Shown here in pieces: positions 35,238 to 44,723 of a stretch of 64,000 bases of DNA. This DNA is from Fulvivirgaceae bacterium JP3-4 (GTDB lineage: Bacteria; Bacteroidota; Bacteroidia; Cytophagales; Cyclobacteriaceae). How positions within the stretch are numbered: position 1 is the stretch's first letter; every line of letters starts with the position of its first letter. The DNA is taken from contig JARKND010000001.1 of the NCBI GenBank assembly GCA_029309925.1, forward strand, positions 434,001 to 498,000, given 5' to 3'. A program made the position numbers and the translations under genes. A model generated the notes under the pieces. The model worked only from the letters and a program-made list of their open reading frames with translations, made no database searches and was not told the origin of the DNA.

Positions 35238-35287
35238 TACCAGCGATAAAAACCTGGGTTAATTTTTCAAACAGCTGGTAAATTGAA

Positions 35288-35318
35288 TTTTCTGCTCTCG
35301 ATTAGGGTTGTATATTTG
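35288..35318 (+). promoter_or_regulatory. Bacteroidota-type promoter upstream of sodA
   Basis: TATATTTG (35311-35318) matches the Bacteroidota TAnnTTTG minus-7 box perfectly. A TTTT tetramer lies 19 bases upstream, where TTTG is expected. Transcription would start near 35325, leaving about 37 bases of leader before the ATG at 35362. Confidence 0.55.
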
Positions 35319-35361
35319 ACGACTTCGAAAAAACAATGTTAAACCATAAATAACAAGTCCT

Positions 35362-35967
35362 ATGGCATTTACGCTTCCAGCTCTTCCCTATGCTTTCAAT
35401 GCGCTTGAGCCTCATATCGATGCCCGCACCATGGAAATTCACCACGGTAAACACCATAACACCTATGTGACAAATCTTAACAATGCTGTCGCAGGAACTG
35501 ATGCAGAGAAACTGAGTATTGAAGAAATCTGCAAAAACGTTTCAAAATATCCCGCTGCCGTGCGCAACAATGGCGGAGGTCACTACAATCACTCATTGTT
35601 CTGGACAATCCTGGGACCGAATGCCGGAGGCAAACCATCGGGCCCTCTGGCTGATGCAATTAATGCAGCCTTCACAAGCTTTGATGAGTTCAAAACGAAA
35701 TTTGCTGCGGCTGCGACCGGACGTTTTGGATCAGGCTGGGCATGGCTGATCAAGGATGCCAGTGGTAAACTTCAGATCACCTCAACGCCTAACCAGGACA
35801 ACCCTTTAATGGATGTAGCTGAAGCGAAAGGCACACCGATTCTCGGACTTGATGTGTGGGAGCATGCCTATTATCTGAATTATCAGAATCGCAGGCCTGA
35901 TTATATCGCTGCATTCTGGAATGTTGTGAACTGGAATGAAGTGGCGAAGCGCTTTAGCGCAAAGTAG
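35362..35967 (+). CDS. sodA: Superoxide dismutase, Mn type
   Basis: The 201-residue enzyme has the iron/manganese superoxide dismutase signature: His ligands in MEIHHGKHH and NHSLFW, and the Asp/His pair in DVWEHAYY. Residues that separate the metal types point to manganese: [11 protein letters not shown] carries the Gly before the His-containing stretch, and PNQDNPL carries the Gln used by Mn enzymes where Fe enzymes have Ala. No signal peptide is present, so it is cytoplasmic. It removes superoxide, complementing the manganese catalase at the window start. A promoter box lies upstream and a strong terminator downstream, so it is a single-gene unit. Confidence 0.95.
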   Translation: MAFTLPALPYAFNALEPHIDARTMEIHHGKHHNTYVTNLNNAVAGTDAEKLSIEEICKNVSKYPAAVRNNGGGHYNHSLFWTILGPNAGGKPSGPLADAINAAFTSFDEFKTKFAAAATGRFGSGWAWLIKDASGKLQITSTPNQDNPLMDVAEAKGTPILGLDVWEHAYYLNYQNRRPDYIAAFWNVVNWNEVAKRFSAK

Positions 35968-35990
35968 CCAGCAAGAAAAAAGAAAGAGCA

Positions 35991-36022
35991 AAGGCTTCTG
36001 CGGTAATGCGGAAGCCTTTTTT
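35991..36022 (+). terminator. Rho-independent terminator of sodA
   Basis: AAGGCTTC (35991-35998) pairs perfectly with GAAGCCTT (36011-36018) around a 12-base loop, followed by a run of T to 36022. It is 24 bases after the sodA stop codon. Confidence 0.92.
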
Positions 36023-36102
36023 AATTCCTAAAGGTGCACGAATAACGCGCACAGCATCTGACTCGGTGGAAAACAAAACTGCAAATATGTACCTTGGTGC
36101 CG

Positions 36103-36981
36103 ATGAGAAAGTTTTACATCCTTTTTCTTACTGTTTTTATGGGCTGTCAACTGAAAGACAATCCGGAGCTCAATAAAGAGGTTACCGAAATTCTATCGAG
36201 GGAAAAGGGAACGTTTGCCGTTGCCTTTAAAGATCTGCAGACCGGTGAAACGTTGTTTATAAATGAGCGTGAAATTTTTCACGCAGCGAGCACGATGAAA
36301 ACTCCAGTGATGATCGAAGTTTTTCATCAGGCCCGGGAGGGAAGATTTTCACTGAATGATTCAGTTGTGCTCAAGAATGAATTTCACAGCATTGTTGACC
36401 AAAGCGTATTCTCGCTATCGGCTGCAGACGACAGCGAGCAGGAACTTTACAAGCACCTCGGTGAAAAGAGAACAATTGACGCCCTGATGTACGATATGAT
36501 TATTTCCAGCAGTAATCTTGCAACAAATATGATCATTGAACTGGTCGATGCCAGTAAAGTAACACAAACGATGAGAGGACTTGGCGCCTATGACATCCAG
36601 GTGCTTCGGGGTGTGGAAGACAATAAGGCTTATGAGAAAGGGATGAACAATGTTACCACTGCTTACGACTTGATGATACTCTTCGAGGCAATTGCCAATC
36701 ACGAGCTGGTCAGTGAGGAGGCCTCAGAACGCATGGAGAAAATACTGCTCGACCAGCGATTTAATGAAATAATTCCAGCACACCTGCCTTCGGAAGTAAA
36801 GGTTGCCCATAAGACTGGCAACATCGCTGGCGTACAACACGATTCAGGCATCGTCATTCTTCCCGATGGCAGGAAGTACGTTCTTGTATTGTTATCGAAA
36901 GACCTCGAAGATGAAGACTACGCGATCAATGCGATGGCCGAAGTTTCAAAAAAGATTTATGAGCACATCCTTAAAGAGTGA
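36103..36981 (+). CDS. Class A beta-lactamase-like lipoprotein (serine hydrolase)
   Basis: The protein of about 292 residues has a lipoprotein signal with the Cys at about residue 15 (VFMGCQLK). The active-site motifs of class A are present: S63-T-M-K66 in AASTMKTP, the S-x-N element as S136-S-N138, and K237-T-G in HKTGN. Counting from the SxN element as in class A, the general base is E172 (in RGVEDN), but the residue corresponding to N170 is not Asn (EDNKA). The gene might hydrolyse beta-lactams weakly or not at all; a peptidoglycan-related function is an alternative. The ATG at 36103 gives the better signal peptide; an in-frame start lies 9 bases upstream. It abuts the convergent gene at 36982. 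Confidence 0.85.
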   Translation: MRKFYILFLTVFMGCQLKDNPELNKEVTEILSREKGTFAVAFKDLQTGETLFINEREIFHAASTMKTPVMIEVFHQAREGRFSLNDSVVLKNEFHSIVDQSVFSLSAADDSEQELYKHLGEKRTIDALMYDMIISSSNLATNMIIELVDASKVTQTMRGLGAYDIQVLRGVEDNKAYEKGMNNVTTAYDLMILFEAIANHELVSEEASERMEKILLDQRFNEIIPAHLPSEVKVAHKTGNIAGVQHDSGIVILPDGRKYVLVLLSKDLEDEDYAINAMAEVSKKIYEHILKE

Positions 36982-37410
36982 TCACAGCTTCCAGAAAACA
37001 TAGGTGAACCCGGCACGAATGGTAATGTGACCGGCAAAATAAAAATCACTCAGGGCTTCAAAGCGCAAATTCTCTTTTAGGGGCATCGACCAACCACCTC
37101 CGATCGAAACATCATTGGCACCCAATAGTCCGCGGACGCGAATAAATGCGTCTTCAACCGGATACCACCGTGCACCCGTAACGAGGCTGAATTGCCTGCT
37201 CTCTGTCCAGTATTCCATCCCACCCGTTACACTGAATTTTTCGTGGAAGAAGTAGTTGCCTTCCGCGCCAGTCTGAAACCGTTGAAAATAACCAGAATTG
37301 TTCGTCTTGATAAGATCCAATTGAAGGCCGATGATAATCTCATTTTTGGATTGTGACAAACAAGCCGTTGAGCAGAAGACGAAAAGCGCGAGAAGAATAT
37401 GTCTGTTCAC
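36982..37410 (-). CDS. Small outer-membrane beta-barrel-type protein
   Basis: A signal peptide (ILLALFVFCSTACLSQ) is followed by about 120 residues. Alternating hydrophobic and polar strands with many aromatic residues are visible (IIIGLQLDLIKT, FSVTGGMEYWTE, FSLVTGARWYPV, ITIRAGFTYVFWKL), the last ending near an aromatic residue as outer-membrane barrels do. It is short for a full barrel (about 8 strands at most). No family is recognised. It converges directly with the beta-lactamase-like gene, with no gap between the stops. Confidence 0.6.
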   Translation of the reverse strand: MNRHILLALFVFCSTACLSQSKNEIIIGLQLDLIKTNNSGYFQRFQTGAEGNYFFHEKFSVTGGMEYWTESRQFSLVTGARWYPVEDAFIRVRGLLGANDVSIGGGWSMPLKENLRFEALSDFYFAGHITIRAGFTYVFWKL

Positions 37411-37516
37411 AGCCGAAAATTACAATCTTTCAACAGTGACTCAAAAACTATTCCCAATTGCAAGTGAATTCAGGATTGGATGAACGCCTTTAGTTGGTTC
37501 AGATGACCTCGCTTTC

Positions 37517-39535
37517 TTATTTTTCGGCAATGAGTTTTTGAAGCGCGCTGTATTCATCCCTTAGTTTGGCAGCTTCCATAAATTCAAGCTCTCTCGCAGC
37601 TTTCTCCATCGCTTTCCGTGTACGGTCAGCCATTTTAAGCAATTCATCTTTGCTGAGGTAAGCTACGACCGGATCAGCAGCAAGTGTTGCCTCTTCCTCT
37701 TCGATGTATGCGCGCTTGCCCTTCTTCGAATCCGCAACCTTTGTCTGGCCAAGAATTGAATCTTTCGACTTCAGCACGGTTTTAGGAACAATGCCATGCT
37801 TCTTGTTGTACTCCTGCTGTACGGAGCGTCTGCGATTCGTTTCTTCTATTGCAACCTGCATCGATTCAGTCACGGTGTCGGCATACATGATCACCCGGCC
37901 ATTCTCATTTCTCGCAGCGCGGCCGATCGTCTGAACCAGCGAGCGCTGATTGCGAAGGAAGCCCTCTTTATCCGCATCGAGAATTGCCACGAGTGAAACC
38001 TCCGGCAAGTCGAGCCCTTCGCGAAGAAGGTTAACTCCGACAAGCACATCGTAAACACCGAGACGCAGCTCGCGCAGGATCTCAACGCGTTCGAGTGTAT
38101 GCACCTCGGAGTGAATGTATCGGCACTTGATTCCTGCGCGTTCCATAAATTTCGTCAACTCTTCCGCCATACGCTTAGTGAGGGTCGTCACAAGCACGCG
38201 TTCTTTTTTCTTCACACGCTCGTCAATTTCTTCCAGCAGATCGTCAATCTGGTTTTTGCTTGGACGCACATCGATCTCCGGATCGAGCAAGCCTGTCGGG
38301 CGAATGAGCTGCTCCACAACGATACCTTCTGATTTACGAAGTTCGTATTCGCTTGGCGTAGCGCTCACATAGATCACCTGGTTGACAAGCGCTTCGAACT
38401 CATTAAAGGTTAACGGGCGGTTGTCAAGCGCAGAGGGTAGGCGAAATCCGAAATCCACGAGGTTAACTTTACGCGAACGGTCTCCGCCCCACATCGCGCG
38501 CACCTGCGGCACCGTAACGTGACTTTCATCAATCACCATCAGGAAGTCGTCAGGGAAGTAATCGATGAGGCAGAACGGGCGCGCCCCGGGTTGCCTTCGA
38601 TCAAAGTAACGAGAATAATTTTCGATGCCTGAACAATATCCAAGTTCACGCATCATCTCGAGGTCGAACTCGGTCCGTTCTTTCAACCGTTTTGCTTCAA
38701 GGTGACGCAACTCCGACTCAAACATTCCCACCTGCGTCACCATATCCTGCTGAATCTCCTTCATCGCGACATGAAGCGATTCCTTTCCGGTAACGAAAAG
38801 ATTGGCAGGGAAAATAGTGACCAGCTTTTCATCGCTGAGTTTTTTTCCTGAATTCGGATCTATCCGCTGAATCGATTCAATTTCATCTCCATAAAAATAA
38901 ATGCGCACAGCATAATCCGCGTAAGCGAGAAATACATCTACCGTGTCGCCTTTAACGCGAAACGTACCGCGTTTGAATTCAACTTCCGTGCGATGATAGA
39001 GTATGTCAACCAGCGCAAACAGTAACCTGTTGCGTGCAACCATCTCGCCCACTTTAAGTTTGATGACGTTCTTGCCGAATTCATCCGGGTTACCAATACC
39101 ATAGATACATGAGACCGAAGCCACGACAATCACATCGCGTCTCCCGGTCAGCAGGGCAGACGTTGCGCTCAAGCGCAGCTTTTCAATTTCTTCGTTTATC
39201 GAAAGATCTTTTTCAATGTAAAGGTTGGACGATGGAATAAACGCTTCCGGCTGATAGTAGTCGTAGTAAGAGATAAAGTATTCAACCGCATTGTTCGGAA
39301 AAAACTGCTTGAATTCTCCATACAGCTGTGCTGCAAGGGTCTTATTGTGGCTAAGCACGAGGGTGGGCTTGTTGGTCTGGGCAATCACGTTGGCAATCGT
39401 AAAAGTTTTTCCCGAGCCGGTAACGCCAAGCAGCGTCTGATGTGCTTCGTTGTTCTGGACACCGGCAACCAGCTGTTCAATTGCTTTCGGCTGGTCGCCA
39501 GTGGGTACGTATTCGCTTGTGAGTTGGAAATCCAT
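37517..39535 (-). CDS. uvrB: Excinuclease ABC subunit B
   Basis: The 672-residue protein has the UvrB helicase core. Walker A is in [18 protein letters not shown], the beta-hairpin region is [20 protein letters not shown] is the DExx box, and the later motifs include [20 protein letters not shown]-terminal UVR domain follows ([18 protein letters not shown]) for contact with UvrC. UvrB verifies damage in nucleotide excision repair and loads UvrC. The N-terminus and length are normal. The gene is single, with a repeat element between it and aroE and no uvrA or uvrC nearby. Confidence 0.98.
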   Translation of the reverse strand: MDFQLTSEYVPTGDQPKAIEQLVAGVQNNEAHQTLLGVTGSGKTFTIANVIAQTNKPTLVLSHNKTLAAQLYGEFKQFFPNNAVEYFISYYDYYQPEAFIPSSNLYIEKDLSINEEIEKLRLSATSALLTGRRDVIVVASVSCIYGIGNPDEFGKNVIKLKVGEMVARNRLLFALVDILYHRTEVEFKRGTFRVKGDTVDVFLAYADYAVRIYFYGDEIESIQRIDPNSGKKLSDEKLVTIFPANLFVTGKESLHVAMKEIQQDMVTQVGMFESELRHLEAKRLKERTEFDLEMMRELGYCSGIENYSRYFDRRQPGARPFCLIDYFPDDFLMVIDESHVTVPQVRAMWGGDRSRKVNLVDFGFRLPSALDNRPLTFNEFEALVNQVIYVSATPSEYELRKSEGIVVEQLIRPTGLLDPEIDVRPSKNQIDDLLEEIDERVKKKERVLVTTLTKRMAEELTKFMERAGIKCRYIHSEVHTLERVEILRELRLGVYDVLVGVNLLREGLDLPEVSLVAILDADKEGFLRNQRSLVQTIGRAARNENGRVIMYADTVTESMQVAIEETNRRRSVQQEYNKKHGIVPKTVLKSKDSILGQTKVADSKKGKRAYIEEEEATLAADPVVAYLSKDELLKMADRTRKAMEKAARELEFMEAAKLRDEYSALQKLIAEK

Positions 39536-39544
39536 GAACTCAAT

Positions 39545-39717
39545 TTAAGATTTAAGATTTAAAATTTGAGATTGAACAGCGCCTTGGCTCGTTGAAAGAT
39601 CGGGCTATTCACTGACAACTGTATGTCAGTAACATCAGAAGGTACCTCAAAAGTTTAGGGTTTTGCTTTCTGAACAGGACAGACCTGAAATCTAAAATCT
39701 GAAATCTAAAATCTGAG
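39545..39717. repeat. Intergenic hairpin element B with tandem 14-mer
   Basis: Left arm 39545-39573 is built from TTAAGATT and AAAATTTGAGATT words. The right arm, 39686-39717, is two exact copies of TGAAATCTAAAATC followed by TGAG. The right arm is close to the reverse complement of the left, so the whole forms a long imperfect hairpin with a 110-base loop. It lies between uvrB and aroE and ends 3 bases before the aroE stop. It may act as transcription terminator. Confidence 0.6.
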
Positions 39718-39719
39718 TA

Positions 39720-40463
39720 TCAATTATTCCAGATCTTCCATGACTTCTCTGCCTGCACGTGCAGCATTTCAAGGCCATTCTTGATCTTGGCGCCATGGAT
39801 CTCAGCTTTTTGCAGGAATTGTGTGCGTGCCGGATTGTAGATCAGGTCGTACACGTAGTGATTGGGCCCGATTTCTTCAAAATCGATAGGAGGCATTGTT
39901 TCCGTATTGGGATGCATGCCCAAAGGAGTGGTATTGATGATAAGGAGCGACTGTGCAACTATCTTAGGATCTTTCTCTAGGTCCGCGTAAGTGAGATTGC
40001 CTTTTTTTGCTTCGCGCGAAACAATCCTGAAGTCGACATTCATTTTTCCGAGCGCAACCTGCACTGCCTTTGAAGATCCTCCGGAACCTAGCACAAGTGC
40101 CTGGAAAGACTGATCTTTTGGAAGCCACTTCTCGAGCGTCTCGTAGAATGCATCTGAGTCGGTGTTGAATCCTTTGCGCTTGCCGTCTTTGAATTTGATC
40201 ACGTTCACTGCGCCAATTTTTTTGGCAACAGGATCTACTTCATCGAGAAAATTGATCACTTGTTCTTTGTAAGGAAGCGTCACGTTGAGGCCCGTGAGAC
40301 CTTTTGTATCCTTGATGAGCGTTTCGATCTCTTTTATATTCTTGAGCGGGAACAGTTCGTAGTGATGGTCGCGCAGTCCTTCGCGAAAAAATTTTTCATC
40401 GAAATACGCTTTAGAGAACGAATGACTAACGGTTTGTCCTATCAGTCCGAATACTTTTTCCAT
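39720..40463 (-). CDS. aroE: Shikimate dehydrogenase
   Basis: The 247-residue protein has the AroE layout. The N-terminal catalytic domain shows HSFSKAYF, VTLPYKEQVINFLDE (the catalytic Lys) and FNTDSDAFYE (the Asp partner), followed by a Rossmann domain with VLGSGGSSKAVQVAL and a C-terminal AEKSWKIWNN helix. It reduces 3-dehydroshikimate to shikimate with NADPH in aromatic amino acid synthesis. The length is slightly short but within the range for Bacteroidota. It precedes a 282-base gap on the upstream side, which contains no feature I can support, and the ComA-type gene beyond is on the same strand. Confidence 0.95.
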   Translation of the reverse strand: MEKVFGLIGQTVSHSFSKAYFDEKFFREGLRDHHYELFPLKNIKEIETLIKDTKGLTGLNVTLPYKEQVINFLDEVDPVAKKIGAVNVIKFKDGKRKGFNTDSDAFYETLEKWLPKDQSFQALVLGSGGSSKAVQVALGKMNVDFRIVSREAKKGNLTYADLEKDPKIVAQSLLIINTTPLGMHPNTETMPPIDFEEIGPNHYVYDLIYNPARTQFLQKAEIHGAKIKNGLEMLHVQAEKSWKIWNN

Positions 40464-40745
40464 GATCAGATTTTGTTTTTACTTTCTGCAATCTTCAATT
40501 AATTCCCACTTACTATTTTGTCTCTTGCCAGCTACAAAATGGCAGAAAATCTGAGGACCTTTTTGATTTCTAAGGTGTTAAAAGGGCCAAAAGGTAGTCA
40601 ACCTGCATTTCATTTCAAAGCACAACCAACATCTCTGACAATGGCCAGTTTTTCAGCTCAAAACTAGGCTAACCGTTTGATAATGAGTAGTGAAAAAATA
40701 AAAAAATTACATGTCCTGCTTGAGCGGTTAAACAGCCGCTTCGGG

Positions 40746-41549
40746 TCAGTCAATTTCAAATGGAGGTGCTGAGTTGTTTTTCTTCTTCTCAATCCCGAGG
40801 AAATGCAGGAATGTGTCACCCCTTAAACCAAGACGGATCGTTTCTAACGGGATAACTTCTTCTGGCGCAATATTTCCAAGATTGACATTCGCGCCCAATA
40901 GTTTTATGAACCACACTTGCTGCGCCTTCTGTGGAGCTTCCCAAATAATTTTTTCAAACGGAATTTTTGTTAGGATCTCCTGAACGAGGCCTGAACGCAC
41001 TTCACCGGTCGACCGGAACAGACCGACATTTCCGCCTTCACGCGCTTCGCCAATCACTTTCCAGGCACCAGCATCAAGTTCTTTCTGCATGAGCTCGATC
41101 CACATGTATGGTGGAATAATCTTGTCTGCGTCTTTGGAACCGACTTCAGACAGCACCGTTACCTGCTCCGAAAGTTTCGTGATGTAATCACATTTTTTAT
41201 CGTGATCAAGGTCGATAGAACCATCGGATACTTCCGCAAATGACATATCGAACTTGTCAAGGATCTTGCGGTACTCTTCAAATTGATCGCGAATCACGAA
41301 TGCTTCGAAGAGCGTCCCTCCGAAATATACGGGAAGGCCGGCTTCTTTGTAAACACGCAATTTGTCTTTCAATTTGGGAGTGACAAATGAAGTAGCCCAG
41401 CCTAGCTTAACGATGTCGACATGGTCGGCACAGTTGCTCACAAAATCTTCCGCTTCACGAACGCTGAGGCCTTTATCCATGGCCATGGTAAAACCATATT
41501 GTCTGGGCTTGCTAGTACGCTCAGGCAAATTTTTAAGGTCGTAATTCAT
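40746..41549 (-). CDS. comA: Phosphosulfolactate synthase (ComA family)
   Basis: The 267-residue TIM-barrel protein shows the family's start (KPRQYGFTMAMDKGLSVREA), followed by DIVKLGWATSFV, YFGGTLFEAFV and FAEVSDGSIDL. IGEAREGGNVGLFRSTGEVR and IWEAPQKAQQVWFIKLLGANVNLGNIAPEE complete the barrel. ComA adds sulfite to phosphoenolpyruvate, the first step to sulfolactate, in methanogens for coenzyme M. In Bacteroidota the product might feed sulfopyruvate, cysteate or sulfonolipid synthesis; that link is inference. The ATG overlaps the stop of the TPR gene by one base (TAATG), so translation is coupled to it. No other sulfonate gene lies in the window. Confidence 0.88.
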   Translation of the reverse strand: MNYDLKNLPERTSKPRQYGFTMAMDKGLSVREAEDFVSNCADHVDIVKLGWATSFVTPKLKDKLRVYKEAGLPVYFGGTLFEAFVIRDQFEEYRKILDKFDMSFAEVSDGSIDLDHDKKCDYITKLSEQVTVLSEVGSKDADKIIPPYMWIELMQKELDAGAWKVIGEAREGGNVGLFRSTGEVRSGLVQEILTKIPFEKIIWEAPQKAQQVWFIKLLGANVNLGNIAPEEVIPLETIRLGLRGDTFLHFLGIEKKKNNSAPPFEID

Positions 41550-42955
41550 TAATGGTTTTCTTTTCTAAACTGTTCGATGATCTTGTGCAGCGCCTTTTGA
41601 GTTTCGATTTTGGGGAAGAAATCGAAAAGTGCCGTGTGACCATCAAAGTCCAAAATTAACGCATTTTCCAGATAATTAAAGGCCTCTTTAAATTTGCCGC
41701 CTTCAATGAGGTAAACGGTCATTCTGTAAAACAGCTCTGCATCGTCAGGGATGGTATCAAATGCTTCTGCCAGGATATCGGTAGCTTTTGAGAAATCGCC
41801 TTGCTCATAGTAAACAAATGACCAATTGAGCCAGATCTCTTTGTCTTCAGGATCAAGTTTACTTGCCTCTTCATAGGCATCAAGGCATGAAATGGTATTG
41901 CCGATCTTGAATTCAGCGTGGGCGACTGCTTTCCAGTATTCTGCATTCTCTGTGTGAATCTTCAACGCTTTATTATAGAAGTGTAGCGCCTGATGCCACT
42001 TCTCTAATTTTTCGAGGCAAGCTCCTGCGCCATACCACGCTTCATCGTAAAGTGTATCGAGCTTGGTCGCTTTCTGGAAATATTTCAATCCAAGCTCATA
42101 TTGCTCGAGACTCTCATATGCAGCGCCTATGCAACAATATACTTCTGGGCTTGGTCCCTCAAGCTCAACAGTTTTTTTAAAGGAATCAAGCGCTTTTGTA
42201 TACTGCAACTGGTTCATATAGGTGTTGCCCATATTGAAATATGCAGATGCAAAGTTTTCGTCAATTGTTATCGCATAGTCGTAGGCGTTCAGCGCTTCTT
42301 CATACTTCTCAAGCTTGTTGTAGACGATACCCATATTGTACCATGCGGCTGCAGAGTACGGATCTTCATCTATGAATTTCTGGTAGTATGAAATGCTGCT
42401 TTCAAGTTGGCCTGTGAGGTCGAGACAATAAGCGAGCTCATACAGCGCACCATCGTGACTGATGTTTATTTCGATCGCATTTTTATATGCTTCAATCGCG
42501 CCATTGTAATCATCCATGCTCTGCTTCGCCAACCCGATGTTGTAAAAAACTTCATCCTTGTCTTCAGCGAGCGTCAGCGCGAGTTCATAGTTTTCAATGG
42601 CCTCAGCAAATTTTCCCTGAAGCGAGAGGATGGATCCGCGTGTGATGAAAATCTCAGGGTCGTTTGGCTGAAGCGAATGCGCCTGATCGAGCAGCAACAG
42701 CGCCTGATCGTAATCTTCCAGATTCGTTAGAATCTGGGCTTTGATGGTGATGAGTTCAGTGGAAAAAGGATATTGATTGATGGCCTGGTTGACAGCCTGC
42801 AATGCGCGCGTGTGTTTACCGCGCATCATGTAATATTCTATTATTTCTTCGTAGGCGTCAAGATCAAAAAATTCTACTTTCTTTTTGCGAAGGTGGTCTT
42901 CAAATCGTTTTATCAGCTCGTTTTCCTCTTCTCGTTTACGAAATTCTCTCGCCAT
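41549..42955 (-). CDS. Tetratricopeptide repeat protein
   Basis: The 468-residue protein consists of about 12 tandem TPR motifs (for example DEVFYNIGLAKQSMDDYNGA, AWYNMGIVYNKLEKYEEALN, SAYFNMGNTYMNQLQYTKAL) covering residues about 35-440. There is no signal peptide or membrane helix and a basic/acidic N-terminus, so it should be cytoplasmic or peripheral. TPR arrays mediate protein contacts; the partner is not identifiable. It is the first gene of a two-gene unit with the ComA-type gene, with a one-base overlap. It is 56 bases downstream of the epimerase gene, so read-through from the exopolysaccharide operon is possible. Confidence 0.92.
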   Translation of the reverse strand: MAREFRKREEENELIKRFEDHLRKKKVEFFDLDAYEEIIEYYMMRGKHTRALQAVNQAINQYPFSTELITIKAQILTNLEDYDQALLLLDQAHSLQPNDPEIFITRGSILSLQGKFAEAIENYELALTLAEDKDEVFYNIGLAKQSMDDYNGAIEAYKNAIEINISHDGALYELAYCLDLTGQLESSISYYQKFIDEDPYSAAAWYNMGIVYNKLEKYEEALNAYDYAITIDENFASAYFNMGNTYMNQLQYTKALDSFKKTVELEGPSPEVYCCIGAAYESLEQYELGLKYFQKATKLDTLYDEAWYGAGACLEKLEKWHQALHFYNKALKIHTENAEYWKAVAHAEFKIGNTISCLDAYEEASKLDPEDKEIWLNWSFVYYEQGDFSKATDILAEAFDTIPDDAELFYRMTVYLIEGGKFKEAFNYLENALILDFDGHTALFDFFPKIETQKALHKIIEQFRKENH

Positions 42956-43011
42956 TGGCTATTGGTTTTCCTAAAATAGGTAAATCTGGTGTAAAGGTAA
43001 ATGGATTTACG

Positions 43012-43998
43012 TCATTTTTTAGCGTTCGAAAGGGTAATGTAATATTCGCAACACCATTTTATCGTGTCGTCAATCGATTGAAATTGCAAATTGAGTTGGT
43101 TTCTGATTTTTTTATTGCTATAGGTGAAGTGGCTTCCGGCCATCCGCGCGGTTTCGCGGGTGATCAGCGGTTCGCTCCGTGTAATCCAGGATCGAATGGC
43201 TTCGATGCGCGAGATAAGCTGGAGTACATTTCGGCTGACCTTGATACCCGGTGGTTTCTTGTTGAATCGGTTCGCTACATCGCGAAAGAATTTCTCGAGC
43301 GTGATGGTCGCTGCATTCAGAATGAAACGTTGACCTGGCGCGTCCACGTCAAGAAATGCTACCGCTGCTTTTGCCACATCACGAACGTCCACAAAATTAA
43401 TTTCTTTGTCTGCAAAAAAACTTTTTTCGTCCCATACATACTTGAAAAGTTTTGCGCTGCTCTTTGTCCAGTCAGCGGCAGCAAGAATCACTGAAGGATT
43501 CAGAATAACCACATTCAAACCTTCTTCGTGACCCCTGAACACCTCGAGTTCGGCAAGATATTTCGTCTCCGCGTATGTAGAGTTCAACGGATTGTCAACC
43601 CACTTGCTGTTTTCATCGATCGCTTTTATTCCTGGCAGTCTCCCTAACGCGGCAACTGAACTGATGTGAATCAGTTTTTTCACGCCAGCCGAAAGACAGG
43701 CGTTCACCACGTTGCGTGTACCGAGCACGTTTACTTCGTGAAGCTTCCTCCGGAGATGTGGATTGAACGAAACAATTGCAGCGCTGTGGATAACATGCGT
43801 AACACCCTGAAATGCTTCCTCGAGTGCGACAGGATTTGTCACATCGGCATCAATCCATTTGATTTCTGATGCAAGATCCGACAATAGCGTTAGATCGCTG
43901 CCCTCTCTCTTCAGTGAAACGAATTCACGCTTCGCCTCAATGAGCCTCCGCACAATGTAACTTCCTAACAACCCGTTTGCTCCAGTAACTGCGATCAT
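43012..43998 (-). CDS. NAD-dependent epimerase/dehydratase (extended SDR)
   Basis: The 328-residue protein starts MIAVTGANGLLGSYIVRRLI with the glycine-rich NAD-binding motif (TGANGLLG). It has the active-site Tyr-x-x-x-Lys in YAETKYLAE and a preceding Ser (HISSVAALG), as in extended short-chain dehydrogenases. The subgroup is close to dihydroflavonol reductase- and 3-beta-HSD-like enzymes, so the substrate could be a nucleotide sugar or other compound. The ATG at 43998 is preferred to an in-frame ATG at 44097, because it starts at the conserved motif and overlaps the preceding gene by ATGA. It is the last gene of the exopolysaccharide operon. Confidence 0.85.
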   Translation of the reverse strand: MIAVTGANGLLGSYIVRRLIEAKREFVSLKREGSDLTLLSDLASEIKWIDADVTNPVALEEAFQGVTHVIHSAAIVSFNPHLRRKLHEVNVLGTRNVVNACLSAGVKKLIHISSVAALGRLPGIKAIDENSKWVDNPLNSTYAETKYLAELEVFRGHEEGLNVVILNPSVILAAADWTKSSAKLFKYVWDEKSFFADKEINFVDVRDVAKAAVAFLDVDAPGQRFILNAATITLEKFFRDVANRFNKKPPGIKVSRNVLQLISRIEAIRSWITRSEPLITRETARMAGSHFTYSNKKIRNQLNLQFQSIDDTIKWCCEYYITLSNAKK

Positions 43999-44723
43999 AG
44001 CAGAGTATTGTTCAGTAAAGGTAATGATATTGCTTTCTGAAAATATTTGGTCTGGATGGATTGTTTGATGATAGTTGTCTGCAGGAGCGTATGGCAATCG
44101 GTGCCAAGCAAATGTACATGGCCGCTTTTGATAAGCTTTTCAGCAAGCCTTTGAGACTCTTTTGAATAGTAGCCGGTAAGCGAGATCAGATTGATCTGAA
44201 AGAGTACGCCACGATCAATGAGATCCTGCACCTTCCGGAAATCATGTTGCAGATAGATATACCGTTCGGGATGCGCAAGAACGAGTCTGTAGCCCTTTGT
44301 TGTTGCCGAAAAAATAAACTCTTTCAGAAACATTGGTTCGTTCAGAAAGTTGGTCTCGAACAACAGCATGTTTTTGCCGAATGTAAGAAGCGGTTCGTTG
44401 CCAGCCACCTTCTGCATGAGTGATTCATCCAGGTAATATTCGGCCGCTGCGCCAACTTCAGTGTCAATGTTTTGGGCCTTCAAAAACAATTGCAGCTCTG
44501 CAAGTTTCGGTAAAATTGTTTCCGGTGAGTTTCGATAGGAATCAGAGATGATGTGTGGTGTTGTAATAACCTTGCGATAGCCCATTGCAGCGAGCGCTTT
44601 AATCATTGCCACGGAATCATCAAGCGATTGTGCTCCATCATCAAGACCGGGAAGCAGGTGGGAATGCATGTCCACCGTAAGGGGATTGTAAAATCTGCCA
44701 GACTTCTTAAACCAGCTAAACAC
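43995..44723 (-). CDS. Tyrosine-protein phosphatase, PHP type (CpsB/YwqE family)
   Basis: The 242-residue PHP-fold protein has VDMHSHLLPGLDDGAQS (the H-x-H metal motif and Asp), TTPHI, YLAHPERY-like LAHPERYIYL, and LGTDCHT near the C-terminus. These are the metal-binding motifs of the manganese-dependent phosphatases that dephosphorylate tyrosine autokinases of capsule systems. The adjacent Wzc-like kinase gene, overlapping by 8 bases, is its obvious substrate. The cycle of phosphorylation and dephosphorylation controls polymer length and export. The protein has no signal peptide and acts in the cytoplasm. Confidence 0.92.
   Translation of the reverse strand: MFSWFKKSGRFYNPLTVDMHSHLLPGLDDGAQSLDDSVAMIKALAAMGYRKVITTPHIISDSYRNSPETILPKLAELQLFLKAQNIDTEVGAAAEYYLDESLMQKVAGNEPLLTFGKNMLLFETNFLNEPMFLKEFIFSATTKGYRLVLAHPERYIYLQHDFRKVQDLIDRGVLFQINLISLTGYYSKESQRLAEKLIKSGHVHLLGTDCHTLLQTTIIKQSIQTKYFQKAISLPLLNNTLL

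Noticed and set aside
42802-43494. A 230-residue frame on the plus strand
   Set aside because: It lies antisense to the TPR and epimerase genes, crosses the gap between them, and has a Cys/Phe/Arg-rich composition unlike a protein; both minus-strand genes have clear family motifs.
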